Shown: positions 8,488 to 17,085 of the stretch, one piece after another | Numbering within the stretch: the first letter of the stretch is position 1 | Layout of the letters: the number at the start of each line of letters is the position of its first letter | Assembly: GCA_963783695.1 (NCBI GenBank) | Contig: CAWAOM010000001.1 | Location: 1-64,000, forward strand | Direction of reading: 5' to 3' | Length of the DNA stretch: 64,000 nucleotides | Origin: BM003 sp963783695 | GTDB taxonomy: Bacteria; Pseudomonadota; Gammaproteobacteria; Steroidobacterales; BM003 | Made by a program: the position numbers and the translations under genes | Notes under the pieces: generated by a model | The model's database searches: none | Told to the model about the DNA's origin: nothing | What the model saw: the letters and a program-made list of their open reading frames with translations, nothing else

Positions 8488-9888
8488 TTGCCAATCAGAA
8501 TTTTCAATCACTACGTTCATCTGCCGATAGTGGTACTTGCTGTCGTCGAGGGCCTTATTTGTTTTGGCTCGGTTTACGGCGCGGCATTCCTGCGCTTCAG
8601 TAATCGCTACCCGGGGCTGTGGGATAACAAGGCGGCATTGTTCGCTCAGGGTGTGGTTTTCGCTGTCACGATGCTCGGTGCACTCGTCGCCGTGGGTCTC
8701 TATCACGCCCGCCAGCGTGCCGGCACGGTGGGCGTTGTGGTGCGAGTGATAGCCGGTGTGACGCTGGGTCTCGCTGGTGTCACAATTATTTTTTATGTAT
8801 TCCCGACGCTGTATTTCGGACGTGGCTTTTTCGCGTATGCAGCCTTTTTGTCGATTCTGGGCATACTGCTGGCGCGAATCGTCTTCGGCAATGTCGTCGA
8901 TGAAGAGGTGTTCAAGCGCCGCGTGCTGGTATATGGCGCCGGAAAGCGGGCAGAAAGCCTGACGATGCTGCGGCGTCGTACCGACCAGCGTGGCTTCAAG
9001 ATTATTGGATTCGTGCGTTGCGAGGGGGATGGCGACGTCGTCCCGGAGGAGCAGCTGGTCCATCTGACCATTCCCATGCATGAGTTCGCGGTGGCGGCAA
9101 GCATCGATGAAGTGGTCATCGCGATGGACGACCGGCGGCAAAATTTTCCACTTCACGATCTGCTCGAGTGCCGGGTGAAAGGCATTGACGTACTGGATCT
9201 GATGAACTTTCTCGAGCGCGAGACTGGCAAGGTGAAGCTCGATGTGATGAATCCCAGCTGGATCATCTTCTCCGAGGGCTTCAATCGCAACGGGTTGCGC
9301 GAATTCGTGCGGCGTGCATTCGATCTGATTGCCTCATTCGGACTACTGGCGATCGCCTGGCCGCTGATGATCATCGCGGCAATCGCGATCAAGATTGAAG
9401 ACGGCATCCGGGCGCCCGTGTTTTATCGCCAGCAGCGCGTGGGAATTGACGGCATAGTCTTCAACCTGCTGAAGTTCCGCAGTATGAGCGTCAACGCCGA
9501 AGCCGATGGCAAGGCGCAGTGGGCGCAAAAAAACGACAGCCGGGTGACGCGTGTTGGCGGCGTAATGCGCAAGACGCGCGTTGACGAATTGCCGCAGCTT
9601 CTCAACGTGTTGCGCGGCGACATGAGTTTCGTGGGGCCGCGGCCGGAGCGGCCGGAATTCGTCACTCAGCTGAATGAACGGATTCCTTATTATCGCGAGC
9701 GCCATTGCGTAAAGCCGGGCATCACTGGGTGGGCGCAGCTTTGTTACCCGTATGGGTCCTCGGAGAAAGATGCTCTGGAGAAGCTGCAGTACGATCTGTA
9801 TTACGTCAAGAACCACGGCCTCCTGTTCGATCTGATGATCCTGCTGCAGACCGCTGAGGTCGTGCTCTGGGGCAAAGGGGCCCGTTGA
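8488..9888 (+). CDS. XrtA/PEP-CTERM-associated initiating sugar transferase (TIGR03013, EpsB-like)
   Basis: Polyprenyl-phosphate sugar-1-phosphate transferase that starts the EPS repeat unit on the lipid carrier. Seen: 466 residues; N-terminal hydrophobic segments to about residue 135; a Rossmann-like segment (RRVLVYGAGKRA near 145-155); and a C-terminal sugar transferase domain from about 275 with Asp-Glu 366-367 (VDELPQ) and GPRP 383-386. The start is a TTG at 8488 preceded by AGAGG; no nearer ATG keeps the N-terminal helix. Directly followed by prsK and prsR, the standard order in XrtA EPS loci, which supports the family call. It is the second such transferase here (compare 1-1407). Confidence 0.92.
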   Translation: MPIRIFNHYVHLPIVVLAVVEGLICFGSVYGAAFLRFSNRYPGLWDNKAALFAQGVVFAVTMLGALVAVGLYHARQRAGTVGVVVRVIAGVTLGLAGVTIIFYVFPTLYFGRGFFAYAAFLSILGILLARIVFGNVVDEEVFKRRVLVYGAGKRAESLTMLRRRTDQRGFKIIGFVRCEGDGDVVPEEQLVHLTIPMHEFAVAASIDEVVIAMDDRRQNFPLHDLLECRVKGIDVLDLMNFLERETGKVKLDVMNPSWIIFSEGFNRNGLREFVRRAFDLIASFGLLAIAWPLMIIAAIAIKIEDGIRAPVFYRQQRVGIDGIVFNLLKFRSMSVNAEADGKAQWAQKNDSRVTRVGGVMRKTRVDELPQLLNVLRGDMSFVGPRPERPEFVTQLNERIPYYRERHCVKPGITGWAQLCYPYGSSEKDALEKLQYDLYYVKNHGLLFDLMILLQTAEVVLWGKGAR

Positions 9889-9922
9889 CCATGACGCGTT
9901 TCGGCATCGCATCGGTGCAGCG

Positions 9923-12031
9923 ATGAACGACGATGGCATGCAGCTTTTCGGCGCGGTGAGCTATGGCCTTGCGGCCACTGCCTTTCTGGGTCTGAGCGTG
10001 CTGCTCGTTGCCGGCTGGCGCGGCCGCAAACTCGGGGGGCTGTTACTGGGCGCCTGTGTGCTGACCGCGATCTGGGCGGCGTTGCTCGCGCTCCAGGCCT
10101 ACACTCGTCCGCTGCCACTCTGGACTATATTTGTCGCGGAAATGCTGCGGGTCGGAGTCTGGCTGTTTTTCCTCCGCGCGCTATTGATGAATATGGCCGC
10201 GTCGGGTGCGCCGGCGATTATCCGATGGGGCGTTCCGCTGGTGTGGTTTATCAGTATCGCGGCAGGGATCTGGCTCGAGGCAACCCGCGGTCCGGAGGCA
10301 CTGGCCGACGGTGCCGGTCAGGTCTGGCTTCCCGCCGGGCTGATACTCTCGCTGATCGGTATCAGTCTGGTCGAGCAGCTCTACAGGAATACCCCCGAGA
10401 AAAGTCGCTGGGCAGTAAAACTTCTGTGCCTGGGTATTGGCAGCCTGTTTGCCTATGACTTGTTTCTTTATGCCCAGGCAATGCTGCTCAATTCGATTGA
10501 TTTCGCCATATGGAGTTCGCGAGGTATTGCCAATGCGCTGACCGTGCCGTTGCTTGCGATAGCCGCGCGGCGCAACCCTGAATGGTCGCTGGATGTTTTC
10601 GTTTCGCGCCAGGTCGTCCTGTACTCGGCGACCCTGATTGGCGTGGGCGTGTATCTGCTGGTGATGGCTCTGGGCGGGTACTACATCCGCGCGTTTGGCG
10701 GTGATTGGGGAACGGTAGTCCAGATCTTGTTCTTTTTCGGTGCCGGTATCGTGTTGATGACGGTTCTGTTCTCGTCGCAGCTGCGCGCACGTGCCAAAGT
10801 ATTTTTGAGTAAGCATTTCTACCGCAACAAGTACGAATATCGTGACGAATGGCTGCGTCTTATCGGTACGCTGTCTTCGGCCGGAGCGGAAAAACCCATC
10901 GACGAACTTGCTATCCAGGCACTGGCCCAGGTGGTCAACAGCCGCGGTGGCATTCTGTGGACGCTGGATGAGGAAAGCTCCGTGTTCGTTGCTACCGCGC
11001 AGCTGGAGTGCGTGGTCGATGCGGTTCCGCCGATCGCCAAGAATGACTCGCTGCCGCGGTTTCTGAGCGAACGTGGCTGGGTTGTCGATGTTGACGAATA
11101 CATCGTCAGTCCGGCGCGTTACGGCGAATTGCTGGTGCCCGCTGCACTTGCGATGCCGGGCCGGTTTCGCCTTGTCGTCCCGATAAATCATCATGGCCGC
11201 CTGATTGGTTTCGTTGCCCTGTGCCGTCCGGATGGCAAGTTCAGCCTGACCTATGAGGATACGGATCTGTTGAAAACGATCGGCCAGCAGATTGGCGGTT
11301 ACCTGTCGCTGGACCGCGCGAGCAGCGAGCTGGCTGAAAGCCGCCAGTTCGAAACGTACAATCGGCTGGTCACATTCATGATGCACGATCTCAAGAACAT
11401 CATTGCCCAGCAGTCGCTCGTAGTCAGTAATGCGGAGCGCCACAAGCGCAACCCTGAGTTTGTCGATGATGCGATCGCAACGATAGGCAACTCCGTCCAG
11501 CGGATGCAGCGCCTGCTCGAGCAATTGCAGCGCGGCGGGGTCGGCGGGCGCAGTCAGCAGGTGGATCTTGGCGACCTCGCGACAGAGGTTGCCGCGCGCT
11601 GCGCCGGGCGCAAACCCGAGCCGCTCCTGATATCAGCCGGACCAGGCCCGAGTGTACGCGCGGACCCGGAACGCCTGACAGCCGCGGTAGAGCACCTGGT
11701 CCGCAATGCCCAGGATGCCACGCCCGATGCCGGTGAGGTGACACTGGAGCTGGAGCAGGACAAGGGAACGGCGATCATCAGGATTCGCGACAGCGGTGGT
11801 GGCATGAGCGAGCAGTTCGTGCGCGAGCGCCTGTTCCGCCCGTTCGACAGCACGAAAGGCAGCAAGGGCATGGGGATCGGAGCCTACCAGGCGCGTGACT
11901 ACGTGCGCACGCTTGGCGGTGAACTGAAAGTTGACACAAGTCCGGGCCAGGGGGCGTTGTTTACGATAACGTTGCCGCAGCTGGGCGCTGAGGAGGACGT
12001 TGCGACCGGAGACCTGGTGGCGGCTAAATAA
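9923..12031 (+). CDS. prsK: XrtA/PEP-CTERM system sensor histidine kinase PrsK
   Basis: Membrane histidine kinase that controls PrsR and so the sigma-54 genes of the exosortase system. Seen: 702 residues; eight or more hydrophobic segments up to about residue 285; a GAF-like domain at about 310-465; the phospho-acceptor His488 in FMMHDLKN; and a C-terminal ATPase domain with the N box (EHLVRNAQDA near 600) and the G box DSGGGMS. Its stop codon directly abuts the prsR ATG, so the two are co-transcribed. The stimulus is unknown. The N-terminal architecture and the prsR neighbour match the TIGR02916 family. Confidence 0.95.
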   Translation: MNDDGMQLFGAVSYGLAATAFLGLSVLLVAGWRGRKLGGLLLGACVLTAIWAALLALQAYTRPLPLWTIFVAEMLRVGVWLFFLRALLMNMAASGAPAIIRWGVPLVWFISIAAGIWLEATRGPEALADGAGQVWLPAGLILSLIGISLVEQLYRNTPEKSRWAVKLLCLGIGSLFAYDLFLYAQAMLLNSIDFAIWSSRGIANALTVPLLAIAARRNPEWSLDVFVSRQVVLYSATLIGVGVYLLVMALGGYYIRAFGGDWGTVVQILFFFGAGIVLMTVLFSSQLRARAKVFLSKHFYRNKYEYRDEWLRLIGTLSSAGAEKPIDELAIQALAQVVNSRGGILWTLDEESSVFVATAQLECVVDAVPPIAKNDSLPRFLSERGWVVDVDEYIVSPARYGELLVPAALAMPGRFRLVVPINHHGRLIGFVALCRPDGKFSLTYEDTDLLKTIGQQIGGYLSLDRASSELAESRQFETYNRLVTFMMHDLKNIIAQQSLVVSNAERHKRNPEFVDDAIATIGNSVQRMQRLLEQLQRGGVGGRSQQVDLGDLATEVAARCAGRKPEPLLISAGPGPSVRADPERLTAAVEHLVRNAQDATPDAGEVTLELEQDKGTAIIRIRDSGGGMSEQFVRERLFRPFDSTKGSKGMGIGAYQARDYVRTLGGELKVDTSPGQGALFTITLPQLGAEEDVATGDLVAAK

Positions 12032-13393
12032 ATGAGCGAAGAAAATCGCAAACTGCTTGTCGTCGAGGACGACCCTGGGCTGCAGAAACAACTGAAATGG
12101 TGTTTCGAGGACTGCGAGGTGCTGATTGCAGACAATCGCGAGGCAGCGATCTCCGAGCTGCGTCGTCATGAGCCGCCGGTGGTCCTGCAGGATCTCGGGT
12201 TACCACCTGATGCCGAAGGCGTCGAGGAAGGCATTCGCACTTTGCAGGAGATTCTCAAGCTCTCACCGCACACCAAGGTGATCGTGGTCACCGGCAACCA
12301 GGACTCGGACAACGCGGTGCGTGCGGTCGGTCTCGGTGCATGGGATTTTTATCAGAAACCCGTTCAGACTGACACACTAAAGCTGATAGTCGATCGCGCC
12401 TACAAGATTCACGCGCTGGAGCAGGAGAATCGTCGGCTGCAGCGCGCCACGGCCGAGTCGCCGCTGGCGGGCATCATCGCCGTCAGTGACAAAATGCTCA
12501 AAGTCTGCCGGATGATCGAGAGGGTCGCGCCAGCCGACGTCACGGTCCTTATTTTGGGAGATAGTGGCACCGGCAAGGAACTGCTGGCCAGGGCGGTGCA
12601 TGATCTGAGTCCGCGAGCGCAGCAGCGTTTCGTGGCGATCAACTGTGCTGCGATTCCGGAGAATCTGCTCGAGAGCGAGTTGTTCGGCCACGAGAAAGGT
12701 GCGTTCACCGGAGCGGTCAAGACGACCCCGGGAAAGATCGAAGTTGCCAATAAAGGCACGCTGTTTCTCGATGAGATTGGCGACATGCCGTTATCGTTGC
12801 AGGCAAAGCTGCTGCGGTTCCTCCAGGAGCGCGTTGTGGAGCGAGTCGGTGGCCGTGACGAAATTCCGGTCGATGTGCGGGTAGTGTGCGCGACCAATCA
12901 GAAACTCCAGAACCTGATCGCGGACGGGGGTTTTCGCGAGGACCTGTTTTACCGCATCAGTGAGATAACGGTTAATGTGCCACCGCTGCGAGAACGCGGC
13001 GCCGGGGTTTTGGCGCTCGCGCGTGTTTTTCTCCAGCGCTATTCGAAAAAGCAGTCACGCTCTATCAAGGGCTTTTCAGACGATGCACTGCAGGCACTGC
13101 AGGCGCATGAGTGGCCGGGCAATGTCCGCGAGCTGGAAAACAAGATCAAGACCGCGGTGATAATGGCGGATGGCAACATGATCAACAGGGACGATCTTGG
13201 GTTGTCGGGCGAGGGTTCGGTGAAAGAATCGCTGAACCTGCGTGAGGTAAGATGCCGGGCCGAAAGCGAGGCTGTGCGGCAGGCACTCGCTGCGACCGCG
13301 GGCAATGTTTCCAAGGCCGCGGAACTGCTTGGCGTGACCCGGCCGACGCTTTATGACCTGATGCAGCGCAATGATATTACCGGACCGGCCTGA
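12032..13393 (+). CDS. prsR: PEP-CTERM-box sigma-54 response regulator PrsR
   Basis: NtrC-type activator. Phosphorylation by PrsK should let it open sigma-54 promoters such as the one at 6266. Seen: 453 residues; receiver domain (about 7-125) with phospho-acceptor Asp54; AAA+ domain with Walker A GDSGTGKE (176-183) and the sigma-54 contact loop GAFTGA (223-228); C-terminal Fis-type helix-turn-helix (AAELLGVTRPTLYDLM, about 425-447). All catalytic elements are present. An exposed repeat of regulatory logic is the pairing with PrsK immediately upstream. The binding site in DNA could not be defined from this window because only one clear target promoter is present. Confidence 0.96.
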   Translation: MSEENRKLLVVEDDPGLQKQLKWCFEDCEVLIADNREAAISELRRHEPPVVLQDLGLPPDAEGVEEGIRTLQEILKLSPHTKVIVVTGNQDSDNAVRAVGLGAWDFYQKPVQTDTLKLIVDRAYKIHALEQENRRLQRATAESPLAGIIAVSDKMLKVCRMIERVAPADVTVLILGDSGTGKELLARAVHDLSPRAQQRFVAINCAAIPENLLESELFGHEKGAFTGAVKTTPGKIEVANKGTLFLDEIGDMPLSLQAKLLRFLQERVVERVGGRDEIPVDVRVVCATNQKLQNLIADGGFREDLFYRISEITVNVPPLRERGAGVLALARVFLQRYSKKQSRSIKGFSDDALQALQAHEWPGNVRELENKIKTAVIMADGNMINRDDLGLSGEGSVKESLNLREVRCRAESEAVRQALAATAGNVSKAAELLGVTRPTLYDLMQRNDITGPA

Positions 13394-13404
13394 GACCGGT
13401 TTTA

Positions 13405-16317
13405 GTGGAGCCAATGATGTTTGAGACGAGCAACAACCGACCAACTGCGCACGCAGATTCCGTGGAGTGCCCGGCGAGGTTCGACAACTCCGTGAGCTGG
13501 CTTGCCCGGGCGATGATTCTGGTCCTGCTTTCGGTGGCCTCCGCATGCGGGCTTGCGCTGGACAACACGGAGTTGCTCGCGCGGGCAGAGCAGGCCGAGA
13601 CCAAAGGTGATTTGCGTGCCGCGGTCATTGATCTGCGGACGGTGCTGCAGGACGAGCCCGATAATGTGCAGGCGCGGATCATGCTCGGCCGGATCGCGCT
13701 GAAAACTGGTGATGCATTCGAAGCCGAGAAGTCGTTGCGCCGGGCAGTGGAACTGGGCGTGCCGATATCCGACGTAATCGAGAATCTCGGTCTGGCGATG
13801 CTGGGTCAGGAGGCCTACGAGGCTGTTCTGAATGAGATTGACCCGAGCCTTGTGGATGATGAAGCAAGCAGGCGCGCCGTGTTGCGAATCCGCGGTGAGG
13901 CCGAACTGGGCCTTGTGCGCAAGTCATCGCGCAGTGCCGAAAAACGTGAGCACATCGAGGCGGCGCAGGAGCTGTTTCGCGAGGTGCTCGAATCCGACTC
14001 CGGCGACGCCAAAGCGAGAATGGGCCTGGCTGTGGCTTATCTGTCACAGGGACGGACCGATGAGGCGCGCGCCGAAATCGACTCAGCGCTTGCGTCAAAC
14101 CCGGATTATGTCCGCGGCTACATCGCCCGGGGCAAGCTCGATCTGGAGGCGGGCAGGCTTGAGCAGGCCATCGCCGACTTTTCCAGGGCGGAGGAGCTTG
14201 GCCGGATGCAGCGCGATGTCGGGCTGACGGCGGCGGCAATAGGCGGTCTGGCGGATGCACATTTTGCCAGCAATGACATCGAGAACGTCAAGGTGACCGC
14301 AAAGCGGCTGAACGAGGTTGCCCCGCAGAGTGTGCCGGCGCTTTATCTCGCAGCCCGAATTGCGATGTTCGAGGGGGATTACCAGACCGCCGGGGATCAT
14401 CTGCAGAAGATTCTCAGTATTGCGCCGGAGTGGGAACCCGCTCTGTTGTTGTACGGAACCGTAAACCTGCAGGAAGGCAATCCGCAGCAGGCGGAAGCCT
14501 ATTTCAACCGGGTTTTGCGAACGATGCCAGGCGATGTGCGCGCACAACGGGGCCTGGCAGAGGCGCGCATCATGCAGGATGACGCGGCGGGCGCGCTTCA
14601 GGCACTGGGTCCGTCGCTGGGCGCCGAAAACGTGAGCAGCAATTTGCTGGCAGCCGGCGGGCAGCTCAGCCTGCGTACCGGGGACATTGATGCCGGTGTC
14701 GACTTGCTCGAGCGCGCCGCTGCAAACGACCCTGACAATCTTGAGCGACAAATGGACCTCGCGGTCGCCTATATCACAGCCGGTAACGTCGACAGAGCCG
14801 TCGAAATTCTGGAGCAGATGCCTGGTCAGGAGGAAAGCGAGTACCGTCGTGGAGTGCTGCTTGTCCTCACGATGCAGCAACGCGGCGAATACGATCAGGC
14901 CCAGAGCCGCCTCGATCAGATGCTGGAGGTCTATCGGGATAGCTCGCCATTGTGGAATCTCAAGGGCGGGCTGTATCAGCGCTCCGGGGATATGGCAGCC
15001 GCCGCAGCCGCCTATGCGAAAGCCATAGAAACGGATCAGAAAAACACCGGTGCCATGCTCAATCTCGCGCGGATCGAGTTAGCCAAAGGCAACCCGGAGG
15101 ATGCCGAGCGCTTGTACCGCAATGTGCTGGAAATACTCCCCAACAATACGGCGGCGATGACCGGTCTCGCCCAGATCGCTCTGCGACAGGGAGATAGCGC
15201 TGCCGCCGTCGCCTTGCTGCAAAAGGCGCGTGAGGCCAGCGATACGGCATTGCAGCCACGCCTGGTGCTGGCTCGACTGTATTTGCAGCTCGGCAGTGCC
15301 GACGGCGTTGATTCTGCGTCGGCGATTGCCAGCGAGGCTTTCTCGATTAATCGGACCAACCCGGAAGTAATCAACCTGGATGGGCTGGTGAAACTGCGTC
15401 GCGGCAGGCTGGGCGTTGCCGAGGCACGTTTCAGAGCAGCCAGTCAGGCGCGTCCGGACGAGCCGAGGTTTGTGTTCAATCGTGCCCGGACTCTCGTGGC
15501 AATGGGGCGATCCGACGATGCGTATGCGCTACTTGCCGGTATGTATGAAAAGCGTCCGGAGCACCCCGGGACAGCGGTGCTCTTTGCCACTTTGCTGGCC
15601 CGGGACGAAAAATGGGACCAGGCATTTGCCATTGCCGATGACCTTCAGCGCAGGTATCCCGATAGCCCGATCGGATACTCGATTGAGGGGGACCTCGCTA
15701 CCGCACGTCGCGATGACCGGGCCGCGCTCACGGCTTACGAAGAAGCGATGAAGGTCCGGCCGATGACGAGTATTGCCCTTCGAATCTCGGAGCTCAGGAT
15801 GAAAACCGGTGGCGCGAAGCCCGAGGAGCCCTATCTCGTCTTGCTCGAGAGTAATCCCGATGACCTCGAGAGCAGAATGCTGTTGGCGCAGGTCTATCAG
15901 CGTACGGAGAGACTGGAACCAGCAATCGAGCAATACCGCGCAATAGTCTCTGCCGATCCCGACAACTCGGTGGCGCTGAATAACCTTGCCTGGATCTATT
16001 TTGAGCGCGGCGACGAACAAGCCGAGGCAATTGCCGCAAGAGCTTATGCCGCCGCGCCGGAAAACGGCGCCATAGTCGATACCTACGGTTGGATTTTGCT
16101 GGCCAACGGCGAAACCGAAAAGGCCGTCACCGTGCTGCGGGAAGCCGTTGCTAATAGCAAGGAACCCGGCAACGCTGAAATTCGTTATCACCTCGCCACA
16201 GCCCTGGTGCAATCCGGTGAAACCGGTGAAGCAAAAGGGGTTCTCGAGCAGTTGTTGAAATCCGATGTCGATTTCGAGAGCAGGGAAGATGCCGAGTCAA
16301 TGCTGAAGAATTTGTAG
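13405..16317 (+). CDS. prsT: XrtA/PEP-CTERM system TPR-repeat protein PrsT
   Basis: Large exported tetratricopeptide protein, family TIGR02917, thought to be a periplasmic or membrane-bound scaffold for the EPS/exosortase apparatus. Seen: up to 970 residues; N-terminal hydrophobic segment ending in VASAC-G, a weak lipobox (Cys48 counted from 13405); then TPR-like helical pairs nearly to the C-terminus, with repeats such as ALNNLAWIYFERGD. The first in-frame start is GTG 13405; ATG 13417, six bases after GGAG, is the better-spaced start and would remove four residues. It follows prsR by 11 bp (24 bp from ATG 13417). Molecular role is inferred from family and location. Confidence 0.92.
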   Translation: MEPMMFETSNNRPTAHADSVECPARFDNSVSWLARAMILVLLSVASACGLALDNTELLARAEQAETKGDLRAAVIDLRTVLQDEPDNVQARIMLGRIALKTGDAFEAEKSLRRAVELGVPISDVIENLGLAMLGQEAYEAVLNEIDPSLVDDEASRRAVLRIRGEAELGLVRKSSRSAEKREHIEAAQELFREVLESDSGDAKARMGLAVAYLSQGRTDEARAEIDSALASNPDYVRGYIARGKLDLEAGRLEQAIADFSRAEELGRMQRDVGLTAAAIGGLADAHFASNDIENVKVTAKRLNEVAPQSVPALYLAARIAMFEGDYQTAGDHLQKILSIAPEWEPALLLYGTVNLQEGNPQQAEAYFNRVLRTMPGDVRAQRGLAEARIMQDDAAGALQALGPSLGAENVSSNLLAAGGQLSLRTGDIDAGVDLLERAAANDPDNLERQMDLAVAYITAGNVDRAVEILEQMPGQEESEYRRGVLLVLTMQQRGEYDQAQSRLDQMLEVYRDSSPLWNLKGGLYQRSGDMAAAAAAYAKAIETDQKNTGAMLNLARIELAKGNPEDAERLYRNVLEILPNNTAAMTGLAQIALRQGDSAAAVALLQKAREASDTALQPRLVLARLYLQLGSADGVDSASAIASEAFSINRTNPEVINLDGLVKLRRGRLGVAEARFRAASQARPDEPRFVFNRARTLVAMGRSDDAYALLAGMYEKRPEHPGTAVLFATLLARDEKWDQAFAIADDLQRRYPDSPIGYSIEGDLATARRDDRAALTAYEEAMKVRPMTSIALRISELRMKTGGAKPEEPYLVLLESNPDDLESRMLLAQVYQRTERLEPAIEQYRAIVSADPDNSVALNNLAWIYFERGDEQAEAIAARAYAAAPENGAIVDTYGWILLANGETEKAVTVLREAVANSKEPGNAEIRYHLATALVQSGETGEAKGVLEQLLKSDVDFESREDAESMLKNL

Positions 16318-16347
16318 CGAGTTAAGTTAAGTCAAACAGTGAAAATT

Positions 16348-16361
16348 GTAACGTAAGTTAC
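16348..16361. promoter_or_regulatory. Palindrome before the export operon
   Basis: GTAAC-GTAA-GTTAC lies in the 94-bp AT-rich gap between prsT and the export lipoprotein, next to tandem GTTAA copies (16321-16330). It may be an operator for an internal promoter. No good -35/-10 or -24/-12 pair could be assigned. Confidence 0.35.
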
Positions 16362-16411
16362 CGGTAATACGTGATATTCTTGCAAAAATAATTGGGCTTG
16401 AGAATGATTCG

Positions 16412-17029
16412 ATGAAAAATGCTGCCTTAATTCTGGGACTCCTGGCGCTGCTGGCCGTGGCCGGTTGCAGCACGTTTGGCGAAAGCACTGTGAGTACACC
16501 GCCGCCGCCAATGCCTCTCGAGGAAGGCGAGTATCTGATAGGCCCGGGCGATTCGCTGCAAATTTTTGTCTGGCGCCATGCGGATCTTTCCGCTCCGGTA
16601 CAGGTACGACCGGACGGCAAAATTTCCACGCCCCTGGTGGAGGACATGCAGGCAGCGGGCAAGACGCCCACCGAACTCGCGCGCGATGTCGAGGCGGTTC
16701 TCGCAGAATACGTCCGCACGCCGACCGTCACCGTGATCGTGCAGAGCTTTGTTGGTGAGGCTCAGCAGCAGGTCCGCATTGTTGGCCAGGCGCAACGACC
16801 GCAGGCGATGCAGTACAGGCAGGGTATGACCTTGCTGGACGTAATGATCTCGGTTGGCGGGCTGTCGGAAACGGCCTCGGGCAATCGGGCCAAAATCGTT
16901 CGCCGGGTCGAAGGGCAGCAATACGAGATGCCCGTTCGCATTGACGACCTTCTGAACAAGGGCAAGATCGACGAGAATGTGCTGATGGCGCCCGGTGATG
17001 TGCTGATTATCCCGGAGTCGATTTTCTGA
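16412..17029 (+). CDS. XrtA-associated polysaccharide export lipoprotein (TIGR03027, Wza/EpsE-like)
   Basis: Outer-membrane polysaccharide export protein expected to form the periplasmic/outer-membrane part of the EPS channel. Seen: 205 residues; lipoprotein signal with LLAVAG-C, Cys19; polysaccharide-export domain with GPGDSLQIFVW and RPDGKISTPLV (about 45-130); then one SLBB-like domain (VRIVGQAQRPQAM). It is much shorter than Wza and lacks the C-terminal helix that forms Wza's outer-membrane pore, as is normal for this family; the beta-barrel protein at 19558 could supply the outer pore. Followed by the chain-length gene after about 56 bp. Confidence 0.93.
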   Translation: MKNAALILGLLALLAVAGCSTFGESTVSTPPPPMPLEEGEYLIGPGDSLQIFVWRHADLSAPVQVRPDGKISTPLVEDMQAAGKTPTELARDVEAVLAEYVRTPTVTVIVQSFVGEAQQQVRIVGQAQRPQAMQYRQGMTLLDVMISVGGLSETASGNRAKIVRRVEGQQYEMPVRIDDLLNKGKIDENVLMAPGDVLIIPESIF

Positions 17030-17085
17030 TGAACTCATTGCTTCGTATGAATGACAACAAACTAACCATGGACGGCTGATCAGAC

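Noticed and set aside
10181..11524. 447-codon open frame on the minus strand
   Set aside because: It is wholly antisense to prsK, which has intact kinase motifs. The frame has no domain-like sequence and no start signal.
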